This document shows, piece by piece, positions 15,001-30,000 of a DNA stretch of 64,000 nucleotides. Every line of letters starts with the position of its first letter. Within the stretch, counting starts at the first letter, position 1. A model generated the notes under the pieces. It had not been told where the DNA came from. It did not search any database and was given only the letters and a program-made list of their open reading frames with translations. The position numbers and the translations under genes are program-made. Source of the stretch: an uncultured bacterium (GTDB taxonomy: Bacteria > Verrucomicrobiota > Kiritimatiellia > CAIVKH01); assembly GCA_903906425.1 (NCBI GenBank), contig CAIVKH010000131.1, positions 1-64,000 of the forward strand, read 5' to 3'.

Positions 15001-18000
15001 CCCGCGTGAACAACCATGAAGTTGCCGGCATTATTGTTTCCTGCGCCACCAATGCCATACGGCGACGGGAACGCAACGCCGTTGTCGCCGAAGTTGAACG
15101 TATTGCTGCCAGACGCCGCACTGTAGCACATCATGGTCGGGGTCAGCGTTGAGAACGTGCGGAACATATTCGTCAGCGTTTGGAAGTAGGCATCCGCCGT
15201 CCCGGTATTGTAGTAACGCCCCATCAGCCCAAGGCCGCTGCCGCCGATGAAGACCGTGGTCGCGCCGTTGGATATCACCAGTGGACCGCTCAACTGGCTG
15301 TTGGAAACCACGAGCGTTCCGGCGTTGACATACGTCGTGCCGTTGTACTTGTTGCTTATACCGCCGAGGGTGAACGAGCCTAGGCCGGCTTTCACCAGCG
15401 ACAGAGGCGTGGTGAGCGTATTGGTGACGTTGTTCTGGATGCCTCCACGGAACTCGGATGTTCCATTGTTCGCGCCAACAACCAGCGTGCCGGCACCCAT
15501 GTTAATCATTTCGACAGTGCCATATCCCGTCAGGCGATCAATCGCTTCGTAGCCCGTATTCAGGAAAACAACCGCATTCGTCGCCACATCCACGCGGGCA
15601 GAATCCGGCAGAATGTCGCTTGATCCACCGCTTCCACCAATTTCCAAGGTGGTCGTATTGCCCGCAACCCAGACATCGCCGGTAAACGAATTGTTGGCCA
15701 GCGCGGAGTTGATGGTGAAATTGCTGATCTTCTGTACGGCATTCTGGCCGCCGGTACCGCCGGCAAATCCGACATAGCCGGAACTCCCGCCCAATAGGGT
15801 CGCGAGATTCACACCTGGGAAGGTCATGCTGAAGGTCCGCGTCGAATTCTGTTCCGCCAGATAGACGGAGACGCTCTGGAACGAAGGATCGTAGGCGACC
15901 GTAAAGTCAATCGGGTTGCCATTGGTGACCAGATTGACAGGCAATACCGCGTAGTATGGAGCCGTTGCGCCCGTTCCGCCGGTCATAAGCTTAATACCCT
16001 GGGTGTTCGGCGCATAGATACAGATACCTACCGCCATGCTGTTGGCAATGCCGCTATAGCCAAGGCCAGCAGCGCTGGCGCCAATCGCATTGGTTCCAGA
16101 GCCAGAGTTCTGGATGATGAATGAGGCCCCGTCAGCACCCCTGTTGCCTGAAGGCGTGTACGTGAATCTGGCGATGAATCCATTGGTGAGATTGAATTGC
16201 GCTGTGTAGAATGCGCTTCGCGCCTCGCTATTCGTGCCATCCGTAAGCGTCAAGACGTCAGCCGCAAACGGCGGGCTGCTCAATGCGTTGTTGTTCACGC
16301 GCCAACCCGCCCCGGTGACACCAAAGCCCGACAACAGGTTCACCATGCCGCCGACAGGATTGAGTTTGGTCCTGTTGCCGCCCGTGATGGTTAGGTTGCT
16401 AACAAAGCCAGTGAAGGGACCCTGATACTCCGTGCGGTCCGTGTTCATGCCTTGCAGAGTCACAGGGCGATTCATCGTGATAGCACCTGCGAACAAGTCA
16501 ACGACCGTGCCGGCGTCTGATCCAACGGTTATCGTTCCGGCGATGTTTGTCGTTACCGTTATCGACTGCGACACGGTCACGCTGCTGGCATCCGCAATCA
16601 ACCCAATCGCCGCTGTCGCAATTGAATTTGTATCGCCGATGGTGATGCTGTTGTTTACGCCCAGGGCGCCGCTGTTCTGCATCTGGATAATGCCCTGGCT
16701 GAGTGTGACAGTACCCGAGAAGCCGTTCGTTGCAGCCATCAAGACGCTGTTCGTGCCAAGTTTTAGCATGGAACAACTGCCGGTAATCGCACCGGGTCCG
16801 TTGAGGACATAGGCGCGCAGACTGTTCGAGAACACCAGTGACGCGGGCGAGACGGGCTGCACGCCGGAAAGCGTGACAAGATTTGTCAGGCCAATCGTGT
16901 CGTCAAAGACCACGCTGTCACCGTTGAAGAAATAGTCAATCGCCGTGGTGCCGAAGTTATAGAAGTTCTTGTTGCCATAAGAACCGTTCTGCCAGACGAC
17001 ATCATTGGTCGAATTCCACCGTAACGTGCCACCAAGACCCAAGTTTGAGATGCCGATATCAACCGCGCCAGACGGGTACGTGATGTTGTAGGTTCCGCGT
17101 TGCGGCGTCACAACGTCGGTGTTGAACGTGCCGCTGCGCGTCCCGCCGTACGTTATCAGGCGGTATGTGGCGCCGTTCGTGAACACCGTCAACGGAGTCA
17201 AATACAGGCGGTCATTCGAGGTAATCGTCAGGTTGCTGGTAATGTTGACCAGATCGTTCATTCCGCCGCCAACATCGCCGTTGGTGCTCAGAGTGAAGTA
17301 GTTCGTGGCTAAGTCGGTTTCGGTCAGGTGGCCGTTGATGGTCAGTGTGCCCACGAGGTTTCCGACGCCCGGGCTGAGTCCCGCGCCGTTTGTCGCTGTG
17401 ATATTGCCGTCAACCTGACCGCTGCCTTGCAGGATCTGTCCGCCCTTCAGGCCGAAGCCACCAGAAACAGAAACGACATTCATCGTCGCGATGCCGCTGA
17501 CGGTGATGTTCGGGCTGCTCGTGATTGCGCCGGGTGCGACAAGCGTCAATGTCCCGTTGCTGACAACTGTGTTTCCGACGAAGGCGTTATTATTTGTCAG
17601 CGTCAACACACCTGTGCCAACCTTGGTGAAACTGCCCGTGCCGCTGATGATTCCGCCGAGCGTCAAGCTGCCGGATGAGACACCGATGGACGCATTGGAA
17701 TTGAAGGCAATCGTGCCGTTGAAGTTGTTGTTGCCGCCAATATTTTCCAGCGCGCCAACGCCTGCGCCGTTGGTCAATACGCCGATACCGTTGAGTTGAA
17801 TCGGCTCGGTCAGAGCATAGATGCCGACGTTGTTGAGGGCCAGTGTTCCGTTCGAGTTCACCGTCACGCCGCCGGAAACCGATCCCAGTGCATTCGTAGA
17901 GGCGGCGATCAGCTTGACGTCCCTGTTGACGAGCAACGGATTATCGAATGTGTTGTTGCCGCTCAAGGACAGCGAGCCGAATGAGACCGTTCCGTTGTTG

Positions 18001-21000
18001 GTTCCACCCCGGATTCCGACCAGCGAACTGCCTGTGCCAAATACAGTGCTCGTGATGCTCACGCTGTTGGCTGTGTCGGGCAATGCGCCGCCATTATTCG
18101 CGCCCAAGACATCAAACGCCGCCTGATTCTTGATGCGAATCGGATGGCCAACGGTGAATGAACCGTCAAACCGCAGTTCGCCGTTTGTGCTTCCCTGGTC
18201 AAGCGCCAGCACGTTATTGATATTGCCCAGGGCGCTGTCAGATTTGATCGCCAGCACGCCTTTGTTGACAATGTTTGTTGTCGCGATGAAATCATTGACG
18301 CCGCCCAACCGCATGACGCCTTTGCTTGCGCTATTGCCGAAGTCGAGGAACAGAATCAGGTTCGTGTTGCCACCCGTGATCGTGCCAAGCAAACTGAACA
18401 CACTGGTGTCGTCGCTTCCCTGAATGCCAATCTGGTTATTGGTGGCAAACGATGCGAAAGAAGGCAGGGCGATTTTGTTAAGAACCTTGCCGCCGCCCGT
18501 GATGTTGAACTCGAGAGCGCGCAGGCTCTGCACTGAAGCAATCGTCACCACGCCTGTTCCCAAGGCGTTAGTATTCGCGACAAGAATCGCCGCGTTGCCG
18601 GAAGACCCGCTTCCGGACACAATCGGGCCGTTACTGATGATCGTGCCACCGCCGAAGGAATTGATCCCGGACAGCGCCAGCGTGTTAGTGCCGATCTTGA
18701 CCAATCCCAGTGTCTTGGAGCTTCCATCGGACAGCGTGCCGGCATAACTGGACTGGATGTTCGTATCCGCGCCAATTGTCATCACGGCATTTGAGGAGCT
18801 GCTGCCATTTTGGATGGATCCCGCCGCGCCGAGCAGGTTGCTGAACGAGTAGTTGAAGCCATTCAGTTGCAGCGTGCCGCCATTCATCGTCAGGCCGCCG
18901 GAACTGAAGGCGTTCGTGTTGCCGGCCACGGCGATGCCGCCGGAAATCCTGTTGGACGCATAGTTATTGGCATTGCCAGGCACCAGACAGATCACGCTGT
19001 TTGTATTGCCGCCTGACACACCGAGTTCCAGTTCGTAGGCAGGCCCGGTGATTGTTCCCGTAATCGTATTGGAACTGGCGGTTGTCCACACTCCGATGTG
19101 CGAGTTGGCGGCCAGCGTGATCGGGCCGGAAAGAACGCTGCCATTTTCCAGACGAATCGCTCCAGCATTGCCCAAGGCTTCCGGCCAGCCCTGACCGGCA
19201 ATGGAGAGCGCATTTGTAAGTGTCGTTCCGCTGCTGTTGCCCAAGAGGATGCCGCTGCCATTTAAGATGGTGATGCTCGACGCGGTGTTGATCGAATTGG
19301 TTGCCGCGCTGCTGTCAATCCGGACGCGGGCAAGGTTGATTGTAATGGTGCCGGTGAAGCCAGTGTTGTTTCCGGTAGGCAGGTAGTCGCTCTGTGAGGG
19401 CGCGCCGGTTCCCTTGAAGATTATAGCGCTATTGCCGCTGATAGTATTGGGTATGCCCAAGGACGCATTGCTGCGATAGAAGGTGAGCGTTGTGCCATTA
19501 CTGAGAACGACATTGCCGCCACTGATCTGGCCGGATGTGCCGCCGTTGCCGATCTGAACCGAACCGGCACCGATCGTCATTAGCCCGCTGAAGTCATTGT
19601 TCGCAGTTATCGTCAACAAATTCGTTCCAATCTTCACGACAGAAGCAGACCCGCTGATCTTGCCCGCGCCGCTGAGGATGAACTGATTCAGGCTGTTTGT
19701 AATCAACGTGAAAGACGGCATCACTGTGGTATTAATGGAAATATTCGTCTGCACGCCGACGGTGCGGTCGTCAATCAGTGCGGAGTCGGCGCTGAAGAAA
19801 TAGTCGGTGGTCAGGTTAGCAATATTGAACCAATCCGGTGTAATGGCGGAATCCCACGCATTGATACCGGATGCTGCGGTGGCAATCCACTCAAGGCTGG
19901 CCGCGGCGCCGGCGTTCGTGATGATCAATTCGACATAACCCGGATCGTCATACTTAAGTGCGAAGTTTGCGCGAGGCGAAGCGCCGCCAGCGAGTGACAC
20001 ATTAGTGTTGAAGTAACCATTCAAGGCCCCGCTGTACTGGATGATGCGGTATATACCGTTCGTGAGATTGCCCAGCGCCGCCACGGCAATCGTTCCGCCG
20101 TTCGGAGCGAGGTTGCTGACAACCATCTGATCGAACGTCCCGGCGTTTGTCGTCGCGCCGAGTTCGAAGAGGTTGGTTGCACCCGCCGTAAACGTGACCG
20201 TGCCGTTGGTGAAATTCAAAACGCCAACCGTATTTGAACCGGCGGGCGTGACAACCGCACCATTGGTGACATTGAAATTGCCGTTGACAAAGCCGACGCC
20301 CGCCAAGGTCTGGCCCGCTCGCAACGTGTATGTGCCCGTTGCTTGCGTGACATCGAGCACTGCATTGTTAGTTATGATTATAAGGGACGTATTCGTGGCG
20401 GAACCCGCGCCAACAAACATCAGCGTGCCGCCGCTGATTGTCGTGATGCCCGAATACGTGCTGTTTGTCGTGAGTTTCCAAACATTGGAATTTGTTTTCA
20501 CCAAATTTCCAATCCCTGGAATTGCCTTGTCCATCTGGGCGGTGTTCGTGCCCTGCAACGTCAGCGTGCCGCCGAGACTTGCCAGCGGTTGTCCACCATC
20601 CGTGAGCCGCCAGACATTCGTGTCGGTATTCTGGGCATCGAGAATCGCACCAGCCGCGCCGATGGTGAACGCACGACTGCTGTTCGTGTCGCTTGGTGAA
20701 TCGCCGCCGTTGTAGAGGATCGAGCCACCATTGAAGACGAACTGGCTGTTCGTGAACGGCAGCGTCCCGAGGCTGCCCTGCCATACCCAGCTATCCGACG
20801 AGAAGACGCCGCCCGCGTTGACCACCACGCCAGTTGGAGCATTGCCCGCTTGGTTGGAATACAGCTTGCCGCCCGCCGCCACGCGGAGAATACCGGCGTT
20901 AACGATGGTTCCACCGGCATATGTATTGGCTGCGTTACTAAATATCACCGAGCCGGCCGCATTCCCGCTGTTGATGACGACACCGCCCGTACTGCCGCCC

Positions 21001-24000
21001 GGGTTGACGAGCGGTCCCGCCACCGTGATTGTGAAGGTGTTCGGATTAAAGTAAGCGCCATTGTTCTGGTCACGTAAGATCAGGTTCCCATTGTTGTATA
21101 TCGCAAAATTCGCGCCCGCCGCCATTGTGCCGCCCGCAAAATTGAGCACGGAGCCGACCGACGTTGTGCCGATGACGATATTACGCGACAGGGTCAGTGT
21201 TCCACCATTCAGATTCAGCGTGCCCTTGCCTTGATAGCCAGAGAAGTAGAGAGCCTCATTGGGGAACGGTCCGCCCGGGCCAATGTTCACCGCACCACCC
21301 GTTGCGACCGTAAGCGTGCCGGTACCACACGGAGTGCCAGTAGCGCCGCCGCCGATGAACACTCTGCCGCCACCATAACCAACGTTGAGAACGCCGCCGT
21401 TCGACACCGTTACCACGCCGCCGGTTGCGCCAGCGTATCCGATGATGAACCAACTGCCGTTTACCGAGGTCGTAATGTTGTTTGTAATTGTCAGCGTTCC
21501 GCCCGTGATGTTGAGGATTCCGTTGCCGCCGACGCCGCTACCGACCACCATGCCGCAGCCTCCGGTCAGCATGAGCGAACCGCCCGTGATGTTGAGCGTG
21601 CCGGTGCTGTTCAAGCCGATCATCACGTTCGGCTGATAGCTCGCAAGCGTTCCCGCGTTGCCCACAACACCCGTGCCGCTGAAGTTCACAACCGCTTCTT
21701 TAAGAATCTGGACGACGCCGGTGCTTGTGTTGTTGTTATAGATGCCATTGAGTGTCACCACAGAGCCGGTCCCTGCCACAGACAACGGGCCACCGTTGAG
21801 AATGCCGCCGGCCGCGAGGATCAAGTCCGCGTTGTTGGTCACGGTGATTCCGCCCGTGAACAGGTTCGTGCTTGTGCCGTCGAACGTCAGGGTGGCCGGG
21901 CCAGATTGGAGGAGGGATGCGGGTCCGGCGATTGTGCCACCGCTGAACGTGAAGTTGTTGTTCGTCGCCGCGACGGTTATCCGCTGCGGCAGGACAACGC
22001 CGACGATGTTGACGTTGGTCTGCGCCGTCGAATCGAGCGCGTTCGAATCGGAGAAGACGACAATGTCATTATAGCTGAAGGCCAGGCCGGAGTTGGCATA
22101 CGTAGTGTCATACCAGTTCGTGCTGATGTTGTTGTCCCACTTCGCGCCATTCGGATCGGTATTCAATCCAATCCAGTTCAGGATGCCGCGCGGCGCCACT
22201 GTCAGGTAGATGTTGGTGCCGACCGTCGAGACCGTCATGGTCAGAGGATTCGTCGTTGTAAGATTGACGGCAGCCGGGACGAAGTTGCCGAACAACGTGC
22301 CAAAGCTGCCAATGAGATAGGTGCCGTTTGTGAGCGCGGCAACCTGTCTGACGCCGATGTAGGCATTGCTTGGCGTGAGCGTGCCGCCTACAACCAATTG
22401 ATCATATGGCGCAGCCACTGTCAGATCAAAGATGTTAGTAGTGCCGAAGCTCAGGGTGAGATTTGACGTGATCGTGAGCGTGCCAATACTGTTGGTTGTA
22501 GAGCCTGGCCAGATGGAGCCGCCATCATTGACTTTGACCGCATTTTCAAGAATTCCCGTTCCGCCGAGCGTTCCGCCGGAATCCACAATCACCAACCCGG
22601 AACCCAGGCTGGCAGCCGCACCGTAGTTGGCGAACAAGAAGCCGCCATTGGTAACCGTCGTGCCGCCACTGAACGTGCTGTCGGGGCCGGCGACGCTCAA
22701 CAGGGCGTTGGTTGTCACCGTCAACGTGCCTGTTCCAGAGATGGCGCTGGCAAGGGTCTGTGTGGAGCGGCTGAACATCAAGGTTGCGTTGTTGGTGATA
22801 TTGGCGCCATAGGAACCCGCGCCGAGGGTGCCGGAACCGAGAATCATCAGCGTGCCAGCGTTCACGACAGTCGCATTGGTATAGGTGTTGGTGGCAATCA
22901 GCATCAAGGCACCCGACCCGTACTTGACAAGACCGCCGCTGGCATTGTCGCCAATTGAGGCCGTAACGGCGGTTCCGTTGCTGGGCATACCGCCACCAAT
23001 AAGCGAAGCTGAAGGAACGTCTGTGTAGCCCGCACCCGCGCTGGTGAGCACCACGCCGGTCACTGTGCCGCTGGTGTAGTCGAACAAGGCCACCGCCGTC
23101 GCGTTGCTGCCGCCACCGCCGCTGATGAACACATGAGGCGCGCCGATATAGCCGGAAACATTGCCGTTCCATGTGAGACTGGTAACGCCCTGACCCTGCG
23201 GCGGGATGAGAGGCTGTGCCAGCGTGACAGTCAGGCCATTGTCATCAATTACGGCATTGCCAGGATAGACATAGGCCGCGTCGATCGCGCCCGCGCCAGG
23301 TGTGCCGCCGCCCATAAGTATCTGGCTTCCCAAGGCGCGGAGCGTGCCGCCGTTGAAGTTGACGATGCCATAGCCACCGGCTGCATTCCTGTACACGTTC
23401 GACGCCGCCAGCACGCCGCCGTTTAGATTGAGAATACCGAGGGTTGTGCCGCCATTGTTGAAGAAGACACCTCCCTGCCCGATGATAACCACTGAATTGG
23501 TGGCGATGGTGAGTTCGGCGCGTCCCGTGCCCGCCCAGCCCAGACCGATACGCCCGGCGGCATTCATCTGGCCACCGGCGATGTACACCACACCCGTACC
23601 ACTGCCGTTGCCGAGGACGAGGCCGTTGCCGGCGCTGGTCAGGTTATTCGTGCCGCCGAGTAGATAGATCAAGCCGAGACCGTTGCGGGCCGCCTGTTGC
23701 CAATTGGCGCCTGACGCCGAACCACCGCTCAACTGATAGAACCCATAGACGCCAGCCGCTGCATAACCTATGTCAAATTCACCGCTAACAGCCAGCGAAC
23801 CGTTCGTTTGATAGTATCCGCCGAATGCTCCGGCGTTGTTACCAACGTACATAGGACCAGCAACAGTTACGGAGTCGCCGAGGTGGTAGAACATGCCGTG
23901 CGCGCCATTGTTATGGCCGACGACCAGGTTGCCTTGAACATAGGCAGGACCGTTGACTTGATAGAACCAACCTGTTGCGGTCCCGTTCACCCCCACGTAG

Positions 24001-27000
24001 GTATAGCCTCCCGTATTGGTGTAGGTGCCGCCAGTATGGTTGTAGATTCCGAGGCCGCCATTGCCGACATAAACATCGTTGCCCATGAAGAAGGTTCCAC
24101 TCGTCTGATTGACGATGCCGGTGGCACCTGAGCTATTGCCAAGATTCATACGATAAATGCCCTTGAACAAGGCGTTGTCCCCAATATTTAGGGTTCCTTT
24201 GCTGCCGGCATTGTTTCCGAGAACGAGAGTACTGCTACTGGCATCGCGGTAGTAGGCGCTGTTACCCTGCAGGTTGAGGGTTGAAACGAAGCCTGCATTG
24301 TCGGCGATGTAGTCGTTCACGTTCGCGGAATTGGTCAGGATAGCATTGGTGAGCGTGAGCGAAGTGATCCTGCAATCGAAGCCGCCGCCGGAGATTGTCG
24401 TCATGTTATTGGACCAGATCATTGTTCCCGCGCCTTGAATGAATACCTGACCGGGGCCGGACATCGGACCGGCGAGTGTTACGTTGGCTGAAGCATTTGT
24501 AACCGTCCAGTACGCTATTCCGACATTGGTAACCGTACGGAAGGTGGTAACACTCGCAACGCCGTCATAACGCAACGTGCCGTTATTGAAGGTCAACAAT
24601 CCATTGGTGCTGATGCCGCTCGGATTGGTATCGCCCAACTGGTTGATGATGAGTGTGCCACCACCCCGGAGAATCGTGCCACCCGAGTAGGTGTTGGTGC
24701 CAAGAAGCCATGTGACCGCGTTGGCCGCCTGAATGAAGCTGCCGGTATTCGACAGATTGCCGTAAAAGATATTCGTGCCACCATCCGTACGGCGGATATT
24801 ACCGTTGCCGACGATGTTGCTGTACACGAGGAAACTCGAGTTACCGTACGTACGGAACACAACATCACTGCCGCTGGCGGCACCAAGGGTGACCAGACGG
24901 CTGAGTGTACGGTTGCCCGTGGCCACAAGGCCGCCGCTGTTTATGGTAATCTGATTGGTGACGTTACCGAAGGAACTGTCGGCATTGAAGTTAACAACGC
25001 CGGAATTGATGGTTATTGCGCCAGAGAACGTATTCCCGACATTTCCAAGGTAAAGATTACCGCCCAAGCCGCCGCCCGAATCCGACGTGTCGCCATTCGC
25101 GTTGAGAATCAGCGGGCCGCTTCCCGCAATGATCGGACTGATCGTAATAGTTGAATTGTTCGATACAACGGACGAATCAACCGTGCCGCCCGACACGCCG
25201 ATGGACATGCCTCGGTTTGCACTGATTGTGACGTTCGTCAGGAGTTTCAGCGTGCCACCGTTGATGGACAACTGATTCGTGACTGCAGCGCCTGGCGTGG
25301 CACCCAGGCCGCTTTCCGCAAGGATGCTGATGGTGCCGCCGGCGATCGTCGTCTTGCCAGTGAACGTATTCGCCGTCAGGAGCGTGACCGCGCCGCCGCC
25401 AGTCTTGAGAATTTCCGTCGTGCCGCCGATCAGTCCGCTGCCCGCCAGCGTATAGGAATTGGCCATGTTGCTGAAGATCACGGACGACGGTGCCAACGTG
25501 CCGATCAGGCCGACGTTGGTATTTACACCTGTTGTGTCATCGAACACCACGGAGTCGCCAGCGAAGAACGTCAGTCCGGTTGTCATCGTGATCATGTCGT
25601 ACCAGTTCGTAGAGATGTTGACATCCCAGTTCGTACCGGTGGGGCCGTAGCTCTGCAGGCCATACCACAACAGCGATCCGCGGCTGGTCACCACAAGGCG
25701 AATCTGATTGCCCACGGTCTGAATGGTCAGCGTCTTGGAGCCGCCAAGCGTAGAATTCAGGTTCACGGCCTGCCAGTTGAAACCGCCAACCACTGTGCCA
25801 TAAGTTCCCAGAATATATGTTCCATTCGTCAACGCGTTCAACGGATTGATGGCAACCGTCGCGCCGTTCGGCGACAACTGTCCGCTGATGATCATCTGGT
25901 CGTAGGCCATGCCAGCGCCCACATCGAAGATATTCGTTGTGCTGGTGCTGTTGGTCAGACTGTTCGCAAATGTCAGCGTACCGACAACGCCCGTGCCGCC
26001 AGGCCGGATTGTGGAACCCGCCGCCGCCGTCAGACTGCCCGTAATGATTCCGACACCTTCCAATGATTGGAAGTTGGCGAGGGTGTAATTTCCAACGGCT
26101 GAAACATCGAAGGTCGCGTTGCTTTGCAGCGTGATCAACGGCGAATTACTGATTGAGCCGCTGCCGGCGAGAGCCAGCGAGCCGCCCTGAATCGTCGTCG
26201 TGCCCGTATGCTTGCCGATGCCCGACAGCGTCTGCGTGTTCGTGCCGATCTTCAGCAGGGAAAGAGCATTGCCATTGTTGCCAATGTTGCCCGAGAACAG
26301 GCCGCCGCGGTCGGCTGCACCGAAGGTGAACGTGCATACGGCATTGCCGATGTTGCTGACCGTCCCCGCGCCGGCGAGCGCGCCGATCGTCACGGCGTTA
26401 CCGTGCGGTGAGAATACGGCGGGAGCACTGATATCCAGACTGGCCGTATTGCCGGTCCAAATCGAACCACCGGTGTTGCCTGACATGATGCCGTCGAGAA
26501 CGTTGATCTGACCAGACATTGCGACCGTTCCTTTATTGATATGGAACCAGCCTGTGCCCGCCTTGACGACCGTGCCAGCGCCAGTCAGCAGATTGGTATA
26601 TCCCCAGTCGGGAGTCCCATCGTTCGGCGCGGTGGAATTGAATATGTTTGTCGCGCCACTGCTGACGTCAACGGGGCTGACATAACCCGTGCAGTCCATC
26701 AGCGTGAGCGTGCCGGCTTCAACCCTTGTATTGCCGGAATGCGTCACGCGACCACCATTGCTACCACCCAATATGAACGATCCGCCGGGACTGCGCAACG
26801 TGAAGGCCAGTTTGCCGTAATCTGTGCCACCACCATTACGGAAGTACGCATTCCATTGATTGCCGGTCGCGGCCGTGAGAACCAGCAATCCTGTGCAACT
26901 TGTTGACCAGCCTTCATACGCCCATTCAGAATTCTGGATGATACCTCCGGTCAGGTTGGACGCCATGACAACATTGCCGAGCGTCTGTGTCGTGCTGTCC

Positions 27001-30000
27001 AGTTCGAACCGAGCCCAATCGTTATCCGGGGAATTGAAATAGACTGTCGCGCCATTGGTGAACTGGTTGTCATTGCCTTTGTAGAAGCGGACATAGAGCT
27101 GTTGCGAGGAATTGCCGAATTGCAGGTTGTGCGGAATCGCAACAACGCCGCTGGTCTTCTGCGGACGCAAATAAGCCAATGTCGCCACGATGGTGTCGCC
27201 CGTGTATGTATTATTCTGGCTGCCGGCCAGGTAGAGATTATGTGCGGCATTAGCATTCCACAATTCAAGGTTGCCGTTTCCGCTAATCGCACCAGCGATG
27301 GTGCCATCGCCTCCCCAGTTGCCGATACGCGCATTATCATCAAGAATGACGGGACCGCTGAACGTAACACCGCCTTCAATGCGTATCGCGCCAAGATTGT
27401 TGCCACCACCAGCTGACTCCATCCAGCCAAGCCCGGCGATGTGAATCGTGGGCGCGGAGTTGGGTGCGGTGTTGATATAGACCTGCCCGCCGCTCAGGAG
27501 ATTCGTTCCGCATGATGTCGCGTAAATCGTCGCCGCAGAACCCGGCAGTGCATTAGCGCTGCCCACACCAAAGCGGGCATTGTTCGTGAGTACCAACGTG
27601 CCGACATAGTTGGTATTATTGCCGGTCATGGTATAAGAACCATTGTTAGTTACGGTCGGGCCATTCATGGTCCACGGCCCCGTGCCGGCGACGCTCGCGC
27701 TGTAGGTATAGGAACCTGTATTCGTGAACACGAGCGCGGCCGTGCTGCTGACGGTAATCAGGCTATTGAAAGCCGCCGGATTACACAGCGTCAGCGTACC
27801 GTTGGAAACAGCCGTCGGACCGGTGTATGTGAGGAAGCCGCCGCCGCCGCGCAGCATCTGATTGCCGCTTCCGATCATGTTCACGGAGAGCTTGCCGGAA
27901 GTGCCATCGCGCATGTAGCCGTCAAAGGTGTAGTTGCCAGAGCCGGTAATGGTCAGGACTGAGGTGCCGAGGTTGGTCGGACCGCCGACAGTCGGATACG
28001 AATTCTGGACAACGGAGGAGGCATTGGTATAGGTTGACATGAGGCCGGCAACGGACTGCGCCGTGCCTTCCAGGCTGAAACGGCCACTGGCGATGGTGTT
28101 GTTGACTTCCGTCTGGAATATCAGCAACTTATTGCTGGCGATCTGGTTGTCTGCTGTCGCCCAGACATTCGGAGCTAGGCTGTTGAGAATCACCAAGTCA
28201 CCCGGGATGGCCACCGCGCCGGTCTTGGAAAGCGCCAGCGCACCGCGACTGACGACGGTGTCGCCGGTATAGGTGTTGGCCGTTGTGCCGATGAGCGACC
28301 AGTCGCCGCTGCCTATCTTGTAGATTCCGCCGCTGCCGGTGATATTGCCGGCGTACGTCTGGCTGCTGCTATCCTGGCCGACGGTCAGGTACGCGCCGCC
28401 ATTGAGAGCAAGCGTGCTGCCCTGCACGCCAGTCAGCGAACCGACGGTCTGGTTGACTCCGTTGAGATTGAAGGTTACGCCGTTACTGGCCAGATTGAGC
28501 GGGGTCGTCGAAGGCAGTACGCCCCACCACTTGGCCTGCATGTATTGTTCAATCTGCACCCGTTGGGCGGTCGTCAGCACATTGGTGAAAACGAAGAGTT
28601 CACCCACATCACCGTAGGAGTTCTGAGAACCATCCGCGCGGCCGCCAAGGTGCAGGCCAGAGGGACCCTGGCCTCCGGCAACAGGCCCGCCCAGGAGGTT
28701 GCCGTTATTGTAGGCGTAACCAACGCCCGCCGAGTCAATGAGTCCTTCATAGAGATGGTTGCAATAATCAAGAGCATCATTGGGCATGCTGACCGCAACG
28801 TTGAAGTAGGCCCGATTCATATAACCGCCGTCATATCCGAGCAGCCAGTTCGGAGTACTGTAGCAGGAGACAAACCGGTTGTTCGAACCGCCGGTCAGGC
28901 GACCAATGTAAATCACTGAATTGTTATTACCGAAGTTATAGTCATTCGTGAACATCGGTCCGTTCTGGAAGTGGACGAAGCTGTTCTTGTTCATCTTGTT
29001 CGCCGTCCAATTCAGATACGGCGTGCCGCCGACGTTGGTGAAATTACCAGCAGGACTGCTCGGCGCGAGATTCACCCACGAAGTCAGCGGGGTCTGATCC
29101 TCTGGATTTCCCGCGCCGGTCACATTATTCGCATCCAGCCAGACCAGGAGGCCGGGGATGTTTGTCGGCGAGAACGTCAAAGCCGCCGGCTGTTGCAATT
29201 GCAGTGTGCCCGCCGCGACGACCGTCGCGCCACTGTACGTATTGACGCCGCCCAGTGTTACAGTATTCGGGCCGGTAAGCACGATGCCCCACGCGCCGTT
29301 GGTTTCGCTGATTGGACCGGTGAGGGTGAGGTTGCCGTTTTGCGCATTCAAATTCCGGTTTGTAGTATCAAGAACCAGCGGCATGGTCATCGTCTGGCTG
29401 GCCGGGCTCAGGTTGTTCACATCGGCGGACAATGTGATGGCGTTTCCGTTGAGCGTGAACAGACCCGCGTTGTTCGTGAAGTTGATTCCAAAACGCGTGT
29501 TCGCCGCAAAATCATTCGTGTTGATCGTATTGAACGGCGCGCCAAAGGACAAAATGTCGCCCGGCGAAGGAATCGTTCCGCCCCAGTTGTTGGCCGTCAG
29601 CCAGTACGTATCTGCGCCGCCGCCGGTCCATGGCTTCGACGAACCGATGCTCAATTGCAAATAACCGCCATTAGTCACAAAGCTGTACGAGTACCCCGGA
29701 AGAGGATTGGCCACATACAAGGCGCTCGGACCAGCACCGGAAACGGGTCCTGTATATTGAACCAGATTATAGACAGCACCCGTGGCAGGCACGAACGTCG
29801 AAGTCGTGCCATTGGAATAGAGGAGGAACGCGCCGCCGTTGACGGTCAGGCCGCCGCTATTAGTCACAACGAGCATATCATTGGTATTCACGTCAAATTC
29901 CCAGACGTTCGTGCTCTTGGGATTCAGCGTCAGGCTGCCCACCGTGAATACGCCGAGGCCGTTCGTGCCGGGGGAGAGCGTGCCGCCGGCGTTGTTGCTG

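Noticed and set aside
22546-23172. Minus-strand open frames in the other two frames (for example 22546-23172 and 26951-27430)
   Set aside because: They overlap the giant frame completely and give Arg-, Trp-, His- or Ser-rich low-complexity products, whereas the main frame shows GSGY and PATR repeats over the same bases.
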